63,447 nucleotides of DNA from JBBRWO01 sp964388455. GTDB lineage: Bacteria > Actinomycetota > Coriobacteriia > Anaerosomatales > JAAXUF01. Shown here one piece after another: positions 34,290-42,640 of this stretch (position 1 is its first letter; each line of letters opens with the position of its first letter). Both the position numbers and the translations under genes were made by a program. The notes under the pieces were generated by a model, which worked only from the letters and a program-made list of their open reading frames with translations, made no database searches and was not told the origin of the DNA. Location: positions 1-63,447 of the forward strand of contig CAYMAN010000013.1 in assembly GCA_964388455.1 (NCBI GenBank), read 5' to 3'.

Positions 34290-34454
34290 GTACTTCGACT
34301 TGGGCGACAAGGCCGGAGGCAATCCCGTTCGTGCGTACCTGAAACACTGATAATGCATCTTATGTAATATTGTTGAGACGGACACTACTCCCTATAGGGG
34401 CCGTGCACTGAGGTATGCAGCCGTCTTCGGGGTGGTCGATCGGAGTGCGCTTCG
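34290..34454. other. Convergent intergenic stretch with an AT-rich island and inverted repeat
   Basis: 165 nt between a + gene ending at 34193 and a - gene ending at 34455. It contains an unusually AT-rich stretch (34349-34374) and AGACGG/CCGTCT arms (34376-34381, 34421-34426) enclosing CCCTATAGGG. No reading frame here is convincing. It may hold a terminator for the - strand genes or a small RNA. Confidence 0.3.
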
Positions 34455-34784
34455 CTACTCGAGACCTGTGTCCCCGGGTTCTGCTCCATCGATGTAGCGC
34501 GCCTCAAACTCAGATTTGGTCATCTCGGCGAGATCCTCGGCCGCCAGAGCCTGCAGCTTTCTGGCTTCTGCCGATGTGCCAAGCGTGCCGATGCGACACA
34601 CCGTCTCTGTGTCATCCAGGCGCACCGCCTCGACGTGATAGAGCTCGACTTCTGCTCCGAAGTCGACTTTGGGCTGGCGGTAGAGAATGTCGTCGTGCCA
34701 TTCGAAATCGAGCCCCGAAGTGGTATCCACCCGCGTGACTCGGATTCGCCAAAACTCGTCTGCGTTGCCGATGATGCGAACCAT
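34455..34784 (-). CDS. Conserved-looking hypothetical protein
   Basis: 109 residues, no membrane segment, acidic and rich in Glu/Asp (EFWRIRVTRVDTT, EWHDDILYRQPKVDF, TVCRIGTLGTSAEARKLQALAAEDLAEM). I do not recognise a family. The ATG at 34784 is chosen because GGAG lies 6 nt upstream on the - strand. It follows the SH3 gene by 10 nt and is the last gene of a three-gene - strand group. Confidence 0.65.
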   Translation of the reverse strand: MVRIIGNADEFWRIRVTRVDTTSGLDFEWHDDILYRQPKVDFGAEVELYHVEAVRLDDTETVCRIGTLGTSAEARKLQALAAEDLAEMTKSEFEARYIDGAEPGDTGLE

Positions 34785-34794
34785 CTTGTCTCCG

Positions 34795-35175
34795 CTACTT
34801 CTCAATCCGGACATACTGTGACTTGGCCGCTATCCACCCGATCGTCATCTTGGCATCCTTCACCTGATACCAATCGGGCTTGGAGGCAACAACCACGAGC
34901 TTCTCGCCCTTCTTGAGTCCACGAATGGTGACGCTGGAGGTATCTGGTGCCTTCCGGAAGTTCAGCCCGTCAATCAGGACCACTGCGGTTCCTTGGGTGA
35001 CCTGCCCGGTAGCAGATTCAGACGATGGCTCAACCGTAGCAGTGGTCGGCTTGCTCGCAGGTCCTGTTGCGGCCTTGCGGTAGTCGCCCCACCAGTTCAT
35101 CACGGTAACCATCAGAATCAGAACGATAGCCAGACCCGCGATAGCTTTCAGGAATCGAACCGTCGAGTTGCTCAC
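34795..35175 (-). CDS. Membrane-anchored SH3-like domain protein
   Basis: 126 residues: one N-terminal transmembrane helix or signal anchor (about 7-28, AGLAIVLILMVTVM), a Thr/Ser/Pro linker and a bacterial SH3-like domain (LIDGLNFRKAPDTSSVTIRG, then DWYQVKDAKMTIGWIAAKSQYVRI). Such domains bind peptidoglycan or other envelope ligands outside the membrane. GTG start overlaps the preceding stop by 4 nt (GTGA), so it is coupled to the upstream gene. Confidence 0.8.
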   Translation of the reverse strand: MSNSTVRFLKAIAGLAIVLILMVTVMNWWGDYRKAATGPASKPTTATVEPSSESATGQVTQGTAVVLIDGLNFRKAPDTSSVTIRGLKKGEKLVVVASKPDWYQVKDAKMTIGWIAAKSQYVRIEK

Positions 35176-35717
35176 AGATACAGGCCTCCACCGTAGACGG
35201 ATGCGTCCTCTTCAACCGAGCACAGCTCACACACGCGCGACACCTCGACCCTTGCGGCGTCAAACACCGCGGCGATCGTGGTGATGTCTATGGAAGACAG
35301 CGCTTCAAGCGCCAGATCACCGATGTCGTCATCATGTACTTTCCCAGCTTCGACGCTCACCTCGTATGCCGCGTCGGCGAGTCGGCTCGCTGCGGGGACC
35401 AGACGTGAAGGTAACGGCATCGTATCGAGCTCGTCACTGAGTATGCGGGCGCGTACCCAGACTTCATGCATTGTTCGACGTTCGATTGCGTCGGCATCAA
35501 GCGCGAAGTGATGTAGTTGCTCATCGCTCCCCTCTGCAAGCCTGCGAAGTGCGTCTTCGAGTGCCTGACGAACAGCGTCGACCGCTTCGCGACGACTGAT
35601 TAGTCGGAGAAGGTAGCGTCGCTCTGTGGCACGCCACGCATATACTGCGCCGACAACGAGTGCAGCGAGAACAAGTACACTCCCCACCCCTACTGCTATC
35701 AAACCCCAGATGGCCAC
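35172..35717 (-). CDS. Membrane protein of unknown function
   Basis: 181 residues with one N-terminal transmembrane helix (about 3-27) followed by a mostly helical cytoplasmic part rich in Ala, Glu and Arg (SRREAVDAVRQALEDALRR, ASRLADAAYEVSVEAGKVHDDD). No catalytic motif was recognised. GTG start. It heads the small operon with the SH3 protein, so an envelope-related role is plausible but inferred. A TATGAT -10-like hexamer lies about 110 bp upstream (- strand, 35829-35834). Confidence 0.7.
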   Translation of the reverse strand: MAIWGLIAVGVGSVLVLAALVVGAVYAWRATERRYLLRLISRREAVDAVRQALEDALRRLAEGSDEQLHHFALDADAIERRTMHEVWVRARILSDELDTMPLPSRLVPAASRLADAAYEVSVEAGKVHDDDIGDLALEALSSIDITTIAAVFDAARVEVSRVCELCSVEEDASVYGGGLYL

Positions 35718-35896
35718 GTGAGGATCAGCCTTTCACAGTGCTCGGGACTTCCACCGCAGTACCGCGACGAATCATCCACATGTCGAGTACTCATTGCTTC
35801 TGCTGACCTGAAAGCCCAGCACAGAGCCATCATATCGGAAAAGCCGCGCCCCGACGCACGCGGTGAGTTCCCGGGGGTCGACGACTCTGTCGTGAA

Positions 35897-36313
35897 TTAG
35901 ATACGTTCGATGTCTTCCTGAGTCACGAGCGTGACCGGCTTGTCTGCGAGTTGGGATATCGCTCTGTCGACGTCAGCGACATTGATCACCACATACGTGC
36001 TGATGAGCGAGTAGACGTATTCGATGTTCACGCCGGCATCTGTGACGATCTTGAGGACACTGGCAAGACCACCGGGATGGTCAGGGAGATTGATGCAGAC
36101 TACCGGATCGCTGTCGACAGTGAACCCGGCTGCTGAGAGCGCAGCGTGTCCCGCTGCAGGACTGTCGACCACTAGTCTCAAGAAGCCGTGATCAGCGGTA
36201 TCCGAGACCGAGAATCCTCTGATATTCACTCCGGCGGTACCTAAGACGTCGGTAACCTCACTGACTCGACCCGCTTTGCTCTCGATAGATACACTCAGCT
36301 GTATCACGTTCAT
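35897..36313 (-). CDS. Tandem ACT-domain protein linked to iorAB
   Basis: 138 residues made of two ACT domains (VIQLSVSIESKAGRVSEVTDVL; then CINLPDHPGGLASVLKIVTDAGV). ACT domains bind amino acids, so this is probably a small allosteric sensor. ATG at 36313 overlaps the iorB stop by 4 nt (ATGA), so it is the third gene of the ior operon. A paralogue follows paaK (52078). Sensing of aromatic amino acids or their keto acids is an inference from context. Confidence 0.88.
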   Translation of the reverse strand: MNVIQLSVSIESKAGRVSEVTDVLGTAGVNIRGFSVSDTADHGFLRLVVDSPAAGHAALSAAGFTVDSDPVVCINLPDHPGGLASVLKIVTDAGVNIEYVYSLISTYVVINVADVDRAISQLADKPVTLVTQEDIERI

Positions 36314-36900
36314 CGCACACACTCCCCCCTCTGGCAGGCTTGCCTTCCAAGCTCGAACGCTCGCAGATTGGAGTCGATGGTCTTCGCAGGTACCCGAGCG
36401 GCAATCACTGACTCCCAAAGCTCTCGGTCGAACTCCAGCCCGACAGAGAGCGCTCCCATGAGCACCACATTGGCGGATTTTGGACTGCCCGCTTCGCATG
36501 CGAGTTCATCGGCATCGATGAAGATCGCTCCCTCTTCGGCGAGTATGGCGTTCAGACCTGTTGGGGCGGCAAGGTCGCCCGTGAGCACCGGTAGGGGCTG
36601 TATCGCGCTGGGGTTCACAAGTAGCCTGCCGGTCGGTCGGACATAGTGAATGCGTCGCATCGCTTCGATGGACTCGAATGCTACGAGGTGATCGACCATA
36701 CCTGGGTCGGTTACAGGAGAGTGCACTTCTGTACCGAACTTGACCACGGTGTCCACGCTTCCCCCTCTTTGTGACATTCCGTGAACTTCCGAGAGCTTCA
36801 CCATGTATCCGTGCGTCGAAGCGACCTTCGCGAGGACGTCAGCGGCCAATATAGTCCCTTGCCCCCCTACCCCGCACAGCATTACCGTGGTCACGCTCAC
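36310..36900 (-). CDS. iorB: Indolepyruvate:ferredoxin oxidoreductase, beta subunit
   Basis: Gamma-type domain of 2-oxoacid:ferredoxin oxidoreductases, 196 residues, with the nucleotide-like loop LCGVGGQGTILAADVLA at residues 9-25 and the SQRGGSV motif. With IorA it oxidatively decarboxylates aryl pyruvates to aryl-acetyl-CoA, reducing ferredoxin. GTG start overlaps the iorA stop (GTGA). Confidence 0.93.
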   Translation of the reverse strand: MSVTTVMLCGVGGQGTILAADVLAKVASTHGYMVKLSEVHGMSQRGGSVDTVVKFGTEVHSPVTDPGMVDHLVAFESIEAMRRIHYVRPTGRLLVNPSAIQPLPVLTGDLAAPTGLNAILAEEGAIFIDADELACEAGSPKSANVVLMGALSVGLEFDRELWESVIAARVPAKTIDSNLRAFELGRQACQRGECVR

Positions 36901-38663
36901 GAGAGATCAGCCCCTTTGAAGTCGCACCCGGGTCCGCTGTGTACGATCGCGTCATACTTGCACACTTGGACGCACTGGGCACACCCGACGCAAAGACTGA
37001 TGTCGATCACTGCCCTCGAGGTCAGCTGATCCTTGCCGATTGCAGGGCAACCGAGCTTGATGCAGGCACCGCATTTCGTGCAAAGATCCTCGTCGACACC
37101 GTACGGGTCGCCCTTGTCGCGCACGAGCAACGCGCAAGGCGCTCGGAAGATGATCACCGAAAGCTCGTCGACGCACGTCTCTTCGGCGAGAGCGCGTCGG
37201 ACGACCGCAAGGTTGTGAGGATTCTCAACACGGACCCGAGGCACGCCAAGCGCGCGAACCAGTGTCTCAAGATCGACCTCACGTGATGGACGATCCTGAA
37301 TCGTGATGCCGTTGAGCGGGTTGCCCTGGTGTCCTGTCATCGCAGTGATGCGGTTATCCAGAATCAGTACAGTCCCCGTTCCACCGTTGTACACCGTGTT
37401 CATGAGTCCGGTGACACCGGAATGCGCGAATGTCGAGTCGCCGATCACGGCCACAATCGGACGCTCTGTTATGGAACCGACCAGCGTCGCACCGTGAGCC
37501 ATCCCGATAGACGCCCCCATGTCCACGCAGCTGTCCATGGCCGAGAGCGGGCGCAGCGCTCCGAGTGTGTAGCACCCGATGTCGCCGGTGACAACGGCAT
37601 GTGCCTTGCGCAGAGCATCGAACACCGGCCGATGAGGACAACCGGGACACATGAGCGGGGGTCGCGGTGGCAGGCCGGACTCGGCCTCCCGCAGTTCCGG
37701 TTCCGGATATCCCAGCGCCGAGCGAATGCTGCCGGGCGAAATCTCTCCAGCCGACGGGAGTCCCAAGGAGGTCACACGGATGCCCATCTCCCTCAGCGAC
37801 CGCTCAAGATACCTGTCAGCCTCTTCGGCGACGTAAAGGACGTCGACTGTGGATGCGAATTCGCGCAACAGGGTCTCAGGTAGCGGGAACGTGAGCCCGA
37901 GTTTGAGGGTGGACAACCCGGGCGCGGCCTCACGAACGTGCTCATAGCACACACCGGAGCATACGATTCCGATGGAGGTATCACGGTACTCCCCTCGGTT
38001 AAGGGCTGAGGAGCTCGCGATCGATTGGACAGCGTCAATCCGTCGATCCAGATCAGTGCGGCGGATCTTTGCCATCGCCGGCATCATCACCCATTTGGCC
38101 GGGTCGGTCTTATACGGGACCCGAATGGGGCGCTCCTCGCGGTCCCCCAACACGACCTGTGATTTCGAGTGGCTGATCCGGACCGTGGAGCGGATGATAA
38201 CGGGCATGTCATACGTCTCGGAGAGCTCGAACGCCTGCTTCGTGAACTCGAGGGCCTCTGCGGAGTCGGATGGCTCAAGCACCATCACCCGCGCAAAGGC
38301 AGCGTAGTTGCGGGAGTCCTGCTCGTTTTGCGAAGAATGCATGCCAGGATCGTCTGCAACGAGAATCACCAGGCCGCCGCGCACGCCCGTGTAAGCTAGC
38401 GTGAAGAGCGGGTCAGCGGCGACATTGAGTCCCACGTGCTTCATCGTGACGAGGACGCGCCCCCCGGCCATCGATACGCCCGCCGCAACCTCGAGTGCCA
38501 CCTTCTCGTTGGGAGTCCACTCGGCGTACACGTCGGGCAATGCCGAGAAGTATTGCAGCGTCTCGGTTGAAGGGGTTCCCGGGTAGCCTACGCCGACCGC
38601 TGCGCCTGCTTCCCACGCTCCACGGGCGATAGCTTCGTTCCCGGACAAAAGCGATGAAGTCAC
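36897..38663 (-). CDS. iorA: Indolepyruvate:ferredoxin oxidoreductase, alpha subunit
   Basis: 588 residues. The N-terminal pyrimidine-binding domain has GVGYPGTPSTETLQYFS and the central TPP domain GDIGCYTLGAL and GDSTFAHSGVTGLMN. The C-terminal ferredoxin part has two cluster motifs, CTKCGACIKLGCP and CVGCAQCVQVC. Its presence implies an anaerobe fermenting or oxidising Trp, Phe and Tyr. GTG start with AAGGGA 10 nt upstream. The phenylacetate-CoA ligase at 52508 may act on the same aryl acids. Confidence 0.96.
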   Translation of the reverse strand: MTSSLLSGNEAIARGAWEAGAAVGVGYPGTPSTETLQYFSALPDVYAEWTPNEKVALEVAAGVSMAGGRVLVTMKHVGLNVAADPLFTLAYTGVRGGLVILVADDPGMHSSQNEQDSRNYAAFARVMVLEPSDSAEALEFTKQAFELSETYDMPVIIRSTVRISHSKSQVVLGDREERPIRVPYKTDPAKWVMMPAMAKIRRTDLDRRIDAVQSIASSSALNRGEYRDTSIGIVCSGVCYEHVREAAPGLSTLKLGLTFPLPETLLREFASTVDVLYVAEEADRYLERSLREMGIRVTSLGLPSAGEISPGSIRSALGYPEPELREAESGLPPRPPLMCPGCPHRPVFDALRKAHAVVTGDIGCYTLGALRPLSAMDSCVDMGASIGMAHGATLVGSITERPIVAVIGDSTFAHSGVTGLMNTVYNGGTGTVLILDNRITAMTGHQGNPLNGITIQDRPSREVDLETLVRALGVPRVRVENPHNLAVVRRALAEETCVDELSVIIFRAPCALLVRDKGDPYGVDEDLCTKCGACIKLGCPAIGKDQLTSRAVIDISLCVGCAQCVQVCKYDAIVHSGPGCDFKGADLS

Positions 38664-38781
38664 GCAGTCACGATCCCTTACAACGACGGCTGAAGGTAGG
38701 CGAATAGTATCACAGGATTCTGTACCGTTTGGTCCAAGAGAGAGCGGCTCTCATCGTAAGAAACTTGGCTCAGAGCGCTCA

Positions 38782-39915
38782 TCACGGTCGCGTGGCGCCC
38801 ACGTAGTCACCACGAGATGCGATGCGCCCGGCAAGCGAGGCGATTCGAACGACATCGCCGGTTTGTGGGGCGTGAATGAAGGAGCCGCCACCGACATACA
38901 TGCCCACGTGATGGATTCTTGACGCTGATCCGCCGTACCCGAAGAACACAAGGTCTCCGGGTTGTAGTAGGTCAAGCCGATTTGGCGGTATGTATGCGCC
39001 GATCCGGTACTGCAATCGACTGGTGCGCGGAATACTGATGCCGATGGCAGCGTACGAGTAACTCGTGAGCCCTGAGCAGTCGAATCCACTCGGTGAGGTT
39101 CCGCCCCACACATAGCGCACACCGAGGTACTTTCTGGCGATGCTGACGGCTCTCGGGTGCGGCGTGCCGAGGGCGCCGGGAACGAAGGTTCGCGCGCCCG
39201 GCGTGTTGGCGTTGTTCTGGCCACTTGCAGCTGCGCGTGCGGCGGCCTCCGCTGCTCGCTGCGCCGCAAGTCGCTCCTGGCGCTCACGTTCGGCTGCGAG
39301 AAGTTGCTTGAGCTCGCTCGTCAGGCTGGCGAGGAACGCGCGTTGTGATGCGTACGCGTCCTCGACCTCGGATTGCTTGGCTCGTGCACGGTTGCGCAAC
39401 GCGATCTGCTCGGACTGCCGTTGCTCCAAAGATGTGCGAGCGGTTTCGACGCGGCTTTTGGCTTGCTTGACCGAGGAAACCACGGATGCATCGCTGCGAC
39501 CGATCCGCCTGAGCAGATCGACTCGGGTGATGAAGTCCTCGAAATCCGTGGAGCCGACGAACACCGAAAGCATGTCTACCTTGCCGCTACGATAGATGTT
39601 GGCAACTCGGCGATCGAGAATCGATTGTGTCATGGCGAGGTCTGCGTTCGCTCTGACCAACTCGGCTTCAGTAAGCGCGATCTGTCTACGGGTTGAAAGC
39701 ACCGCATCCTCGATCTCTGCTAGTTCTTCGCCTTTGAGTTCGAGATCGGTCGCAAGTTCGTCGACCTTGGATCGGGCCGCCTCCGCGTCCGCGCGCTTGG
39801 CATCGATGGCTGCGTTTGAGGGAGCGGCGTGCGCCGGGGAAGTCAACCCGACCACGGCGAAGAGCGCAACGCCGATGATGAAGAGGCGCACGTAACTTGC
39901 GCGGAAGGTACTCAC
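38782..39915 (-). CDS. Secreted coiled-coil NlpC/P60 peptidoglycan hydrolase
   Basis: 377 residues: signal peptide (ending near PAHAA), long coiled coil (about 35-235, PcsB/RipA-like), linker, then a C-terminal NlpC/P60 domain. Catalytic Cys is in GFDCSGLTSYS, His in RIHHVGMYVGGG and FIHAP. It probably cleaves stem peptides at division sites, as RipA/PcsB proteins do. I place the start at the GTG at 39915: AGGAGG lies 5 nt before it, whereas the in-frame GTG at 39921 directly abuts that site. Confidence 0.92.
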   Translation of the reverse strand: MSTFRASYVRLFIIGVALFAVVGLTSPAHAAPSNAAIDAKRADAEAARSKVDELATDLELKGEELAEIEDAVLSTRRQIALTEAELVRANADLAMTQSILDRRVANIYRSGKVDMLSVFVGSTDFEDFITRVDLLRRIGRSDASVVSSVKQAKSRVETARTSLEQRQSEQIALRNRARAKQSEVEDAYASQRAFLASLTSELKQLLAAERERQERLAAQRAAEAAARAAASGQNNANTPGARTFVPGALGTPHPRAVSIARKYLGVRYVWGGTSPSGFDCSGLTSYSYAAIGISIPRTSRLQYRIGAYIPPNRLDLLQPGDLVFFGYGGSASRIHHVGMYVGGGSFIHAPQTGDVVRIASLAGRIASRGDYVGATRP

Positions 39916-39989
39916 GCCCACCTCCTGCGGTTACATCGAGCGACTACGACTGAGGTGATGTGGTCTGGGTACGTTGGGACCATGTGCAG

Positions 39990-39995
39990 ACTATA
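39990..39995 (-). promoter_or_regulatory. Extended -10 element for the NlpC/P60 gene
   Basis: On the - strand this reads TATAGT preceded by TGG (extended -10). No good -35 was seen. It is about 75 bp before the start codon. Confidence 0.4.
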
Positions 39996-40009
39996 CCACC
40001 GCCAACGTC

Positions 40010-40035
40010 ATCGGGGCCCCCGAAGGGACCCCGAT
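40010..40035 (-). terminator. Hairpin after apt
   Basis: ATCGGGG/CCCCGAT arms plus an inner CCC/GGG segment around a CGAA (UUCG on the - strand) loop, with one mismatch. It lies 37 nt past the apt stop codon; no U-tract. Confidence 0.5.
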
Positions 40036-40071
40036 TGATGGATGACCGAGCTTTGCGGCGGACCGACTGAA

Positions 40072-40590
40072 TCAGCCGACATGTATGAGAGAGGTGATGC
40101 GGACCTCAGGGTCCAGCTTTGATCTGCCTGCGAGGAAGTCGAGCTCGATGAGGAAGGCGAATCCAGCTACACGTCCACCCGACTCTTTGACCAGCGCCGC
40201 CTTCGCGGCAGCCGTGCCGCCGGTCGCGAGGACGTCATCGACGATCAGCACGATGTCGTCGGAGGAGAAGGCGTCAGAGTGCACCTCCAGCGAATCCGTA
40301 CCGTACTCGAGGTCGTATTCGACCGAGGAGATGTCCCACGGCAGCTTGCCGGGTTTGCGAGCAGGAATGAACCCAGCGTTGAGTCGATATGCCAGCGCGC
40401 CGGCAAAGATGAAGCCGCGAGCCTCTGCACCCATCACCTTGGTGATGCCGGCGTCTGCGTATGCGTCGGCCATTGTGTCGATCGCGGTGCGAAACGCCAC
40501 AGGATCGGCGAGAAGCGGGGTGATGTCCTTGAACACGACTCCGGCCTTTGGCCAGTCAGGAATATCACGTATATACGAAGCGAGATCCAC
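40072..40590 (-). CDS. apt: Adenine phosphoribosyltransferase
   Basis: Converts adenine and PRPP to AMP. 172 residues: VDLASYIRDIPDWPKAGVVFKDITPLL at the start (pieces), GAEARGFIF, and the PRPP loop VLIVDDVLATGGTAAA. GTG at 40590 with AGGAGG 4 nt upstream and matching homologous N-termini; an in-frame start at 40665 would add an unconserved 25 residues. The channel gene stops 62 bp upstream. Confidence 0.95.
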   Translation of the reverse strand: MDLASYIRDIPDWPKAGVVFKDITPLLADPVAFRTAIDTMADAYADAGITKVMGAEARGFIFAGALAYRLNAGFIPARKPGKLPWDISSVEYDLEYGTDSLEVHSDAFSSDDIVLIVDDVLATGGTAAAKAALVKESGGRVAGFAFLIELDFLAGRSKLDPEVRITSLIHVG

Positions 40591-40652
40591 GGCTCCTCCT
40601 AAACGGGGCGATGCGGGCACCACGACAGGGTACCGCGTACGAGCGACATACA

Positions 40653-41648
40653 CTACAACTGGCACGCTTGTTGTGACAGTGTCTCAACCTCTGTGATCGT
40701 GCCGAGTACAACGAGCCGCTCCCCCGCCAGGATCAAGGTTGACGGTCCGGGGTTGCCGTTCACGGTCCCGTCCGGGCGCAGTACGGCGACGACCTGGGCA
40801 CCGGTCAATTCGCGGATTCTTGCCTCGGCGAGCGTCTTGCCTGCGAATACGGAGTCGGGCATCAGCTCGAGTTCCTGCAGCCGGTACTCGACACCTTCAC
40901 CCGCAGACACGATATCAAGGTAGTCCGATACCGTCGGGCGCATGACCATCGCCGCCATTCTTCGGCCGCCGATCACGTTAGGCGTGATTGTTCGGTTCGC
41001 GCCCGCCTTGATGAGCTTGGGCTCGGTGGAGGCATGTGAAGAGCGAGCGACGATGAACACATCGGGATTGAGCCCACGTGCGGTGACCGTGACGAACAGG
41101 TTCTCGGCATCAGACGAGAGTGCGGTGATTATACTTCCGGCGCGCTGGAGTCCTGCGGCGAGGAGGGTCTCCTCCTCGGTTGCATCGCCGTGTACGAACA
41201 ACCAACCCAGCTCCCGTGCCTCCTCGGCGGCCGGCGGGCTTGTGTCGACGATGACGAAGTCGGCGCCCTCGTCGGATAGCGACTGACATGCGACGCTCCC
41301 CACGCGTCCAAACCCGGCGACGATAGTGTGTCCTGCGAGGGAATCGATACGCTTCAGCATGCGGCGACCTTCCAGATAGCCGGTCAAGTGGCCTTCGAGC
41401 AAGAAGTCGATGAACTGGGCCAGCGAGAATCCGAGAGCACCAACGCCAGCGAGTATGAGAACGATCGTGAAGGCACGCCCGGCGGTGGACAACGGGTGCG
41501 TCTCACCGAATCCCACGGTACCGACCGTGATCACCGTCATGTAGAGCGCGTCGAACACTGACCAGCGTTCAATCAGTGTGTATCCGATGGTCCCGGCACA
41601 GATGACCACCAGAACCGTGATCAGAGGCCACTTGAGACGACTAAGCAT
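40653..41648 (-). CDS. Two-TM potassium channel with RCK (TrkA-N/TrkA-C) domains
   Basis: 331 residues, MthK-like: TM1 (about 8-26), pore with selectivity filter TVGTVGFGE (41-49), TM2 (about 58-83), then a cytosolic RCK domain with the Rossmann motif GFGRVG (112-117) and a C-terminal TrkA-C domain. The filter has GFG where many K+ channels have GYG, a common variant. ATG at 41648 lies inside the end of hpt (8-nt overlap). It probably gates K+ in response to Ca2+, nucleotides or NAD(H). Confidence 0.9.
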   Translation of the reverse strand: MLSRLKWPLITVLVVICAGTIGYTLIERWSVFDALYMTVITVGTVGFGETHPLSTAGRAFTIVLILAGVGALGFSLAQFIDFLLEGHLTGYLEGRRMLKRIDSLAGHTIVAGFGRVGSVACQSLSDEGADFVIVDTSPPAAEEARELGWLFVHGDATEEETLLAAGLQRAGSIITALSSDAENLFVTVTARGLNPDVFIVARSSHASTEPKLIKAGANRTITPNVIGGRRMAAMVMRPTVSDYLDIVSAGEGVEYRLQELELMPDSVFAGKTLAEARIRELTGAQVVAVLRPDGTVNGNPGPSTLILAGERLVVLGTITEVETLSQQACQL

Positions 41649-42192
41649 TTCCGAACACCGCTTCATCGGGCAGGGTCGCCACGTAGGGAAGGTTGCGGAA
41701 TCTACCGTTGAGGTCGAGACCGTATCCGACCAAGAAATCCTCGGACACGTCCATTCCTCGATACGTGATGGGGATGTCGGCGATGCGCCGCGTTGGCTTG
41801 TCCAGCAGTGTGCATACCTCGAGTCGAGCCGGGTTGCGAGCACGAAGCAGTGAGAGCACGTAGTTCGCAGTGAGACCGGTGTTGATCACGTCTTCCACCA
41901 GGATGACGCTTGCACCTTCAATGTCGTCGGACAAGTCCTTGGTGACCTGAACAAGACCCCCCTTGCCATGCGCATAGGGCTGCACTGCAAGGAAGTCGAT
42001 CTGAAGTGGAATGGGGATCGATCTACACAGATCAGTAAGGAACAGCAGTCCGCCTTTGAGAACTGTAACCAAACGAAGATCCTCACCCGCGTAGTCCTCG
42101 GCGATCTGTTCGCCAAGTCGGCTCACCGTGGCAGCGATACGTTGACGGTCGGCAACCACTTTAGAACCCATAGGCAGACGTGAACTATTCAC
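41641..42192 (-). CDS. hpt: Hypoxanthine phosphoribosyltransferase
   Basis: Salvages hypoxanthine/guanine to IMP/GMP. 183 residues with LVTVLKGGLLFLTDL, the PRPP loop VILVEDVINTGLTANYVLS, and the C-terminal SEDFLVGYGLDLNGRFRNLPYVA. The GTG at 42192 overlaps the upstream stop by 4 nt (GTGA) with GGAG upstream; an ATG at 42171 is an alternative. It sits with apt and the NCS2 permeases as a purine-salvage group. Confidence 0.95.
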   Translation of the reverse strand: MNSSRLPMGSKVVADRQRIAATVSRLGEQIAEDYAGEDLRLVTVLKGGLLFLTDLCRSIPIPLQIDFLAVQPYAHGKGGLVQVTKDLSDDIEGASVILVEDVINTGLTANYVLSLLRARNPARLEVCTLLDKPTRRIADIPITYRGMDVSEDFLVGYGLDLNGRFRNLPYVATLPDEAVFGNA

Positions 42193-42638
42193 CGCAGACC
42201 ATCTCCGCCACCACGGGCGACGAAGCCCCCACCGTTGGCATGTGTGAGGGCCTCGCTGTGAATTCCAAAGCGTGCGAGCAGATGACGGAAGTCCTTCTGG
42301 TAGAAGACACGTATGTTGACGTCCGGATACAACTCTTTGAGCCGACGAACCTTTCGGTTCTTCTTGGTGACCAACTTCTGGCTCATGGTGGTCAGTTCGA
42401 TGTAGGTGTCGAAATCCACAAGGTAGAAGTCCGGAGTGAAGTACGAGATCGCGTTGCCCGCACCGTCCCATTCGATGGGAAACGATGTGGGTTCGTACTG
42501 CCAGGCGATACGATAATAGTCAAGAATCTGAGCCGCCATTCGCTCGCTCGCGTGGGCGAAGTCGATATCGTCTAAAGGCGGATGTGAATCCGCAACAGCG
42601 CTCCGAGCGACGTCGGGGCTGTCCGACTGATCGCTCAC
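42189..42638 (-). CDS. PD-(D/E)XK nuclease-like protein of unknown role
   Basis: 149 residues. The core PDFYLVDFDTYIELTTMSQ followed by VTKKNRKVRRLKELYPDVN looks like the PD-(D/E)XK fold (Asp in FTPDFYL, Glu in IEL), but the usual catalytic Lys after the Glu is a Thr, so activity is doubtful. The N-terminus is a disordered acidic segment. It is directly coupled to hpt and preceded by the FtsR-like regulator. GTG start. Function not known to me. Confidence 0.7.
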   Translation of the reverse strand: MSDQSDSPDVARSAVADSHPPLDDIDFAHASERMAAQILDYYRIAWQYEPTSFPIEWDGAGNAISYFTPDFYLVDFDTYIELTTMSQKLVTKKNRKVRRLKELYPDVNIRVFYQKDFRHLLARFGIHSEALTHANGGGFVARGGGDGLR

Positions 42639-42640
42639 GG

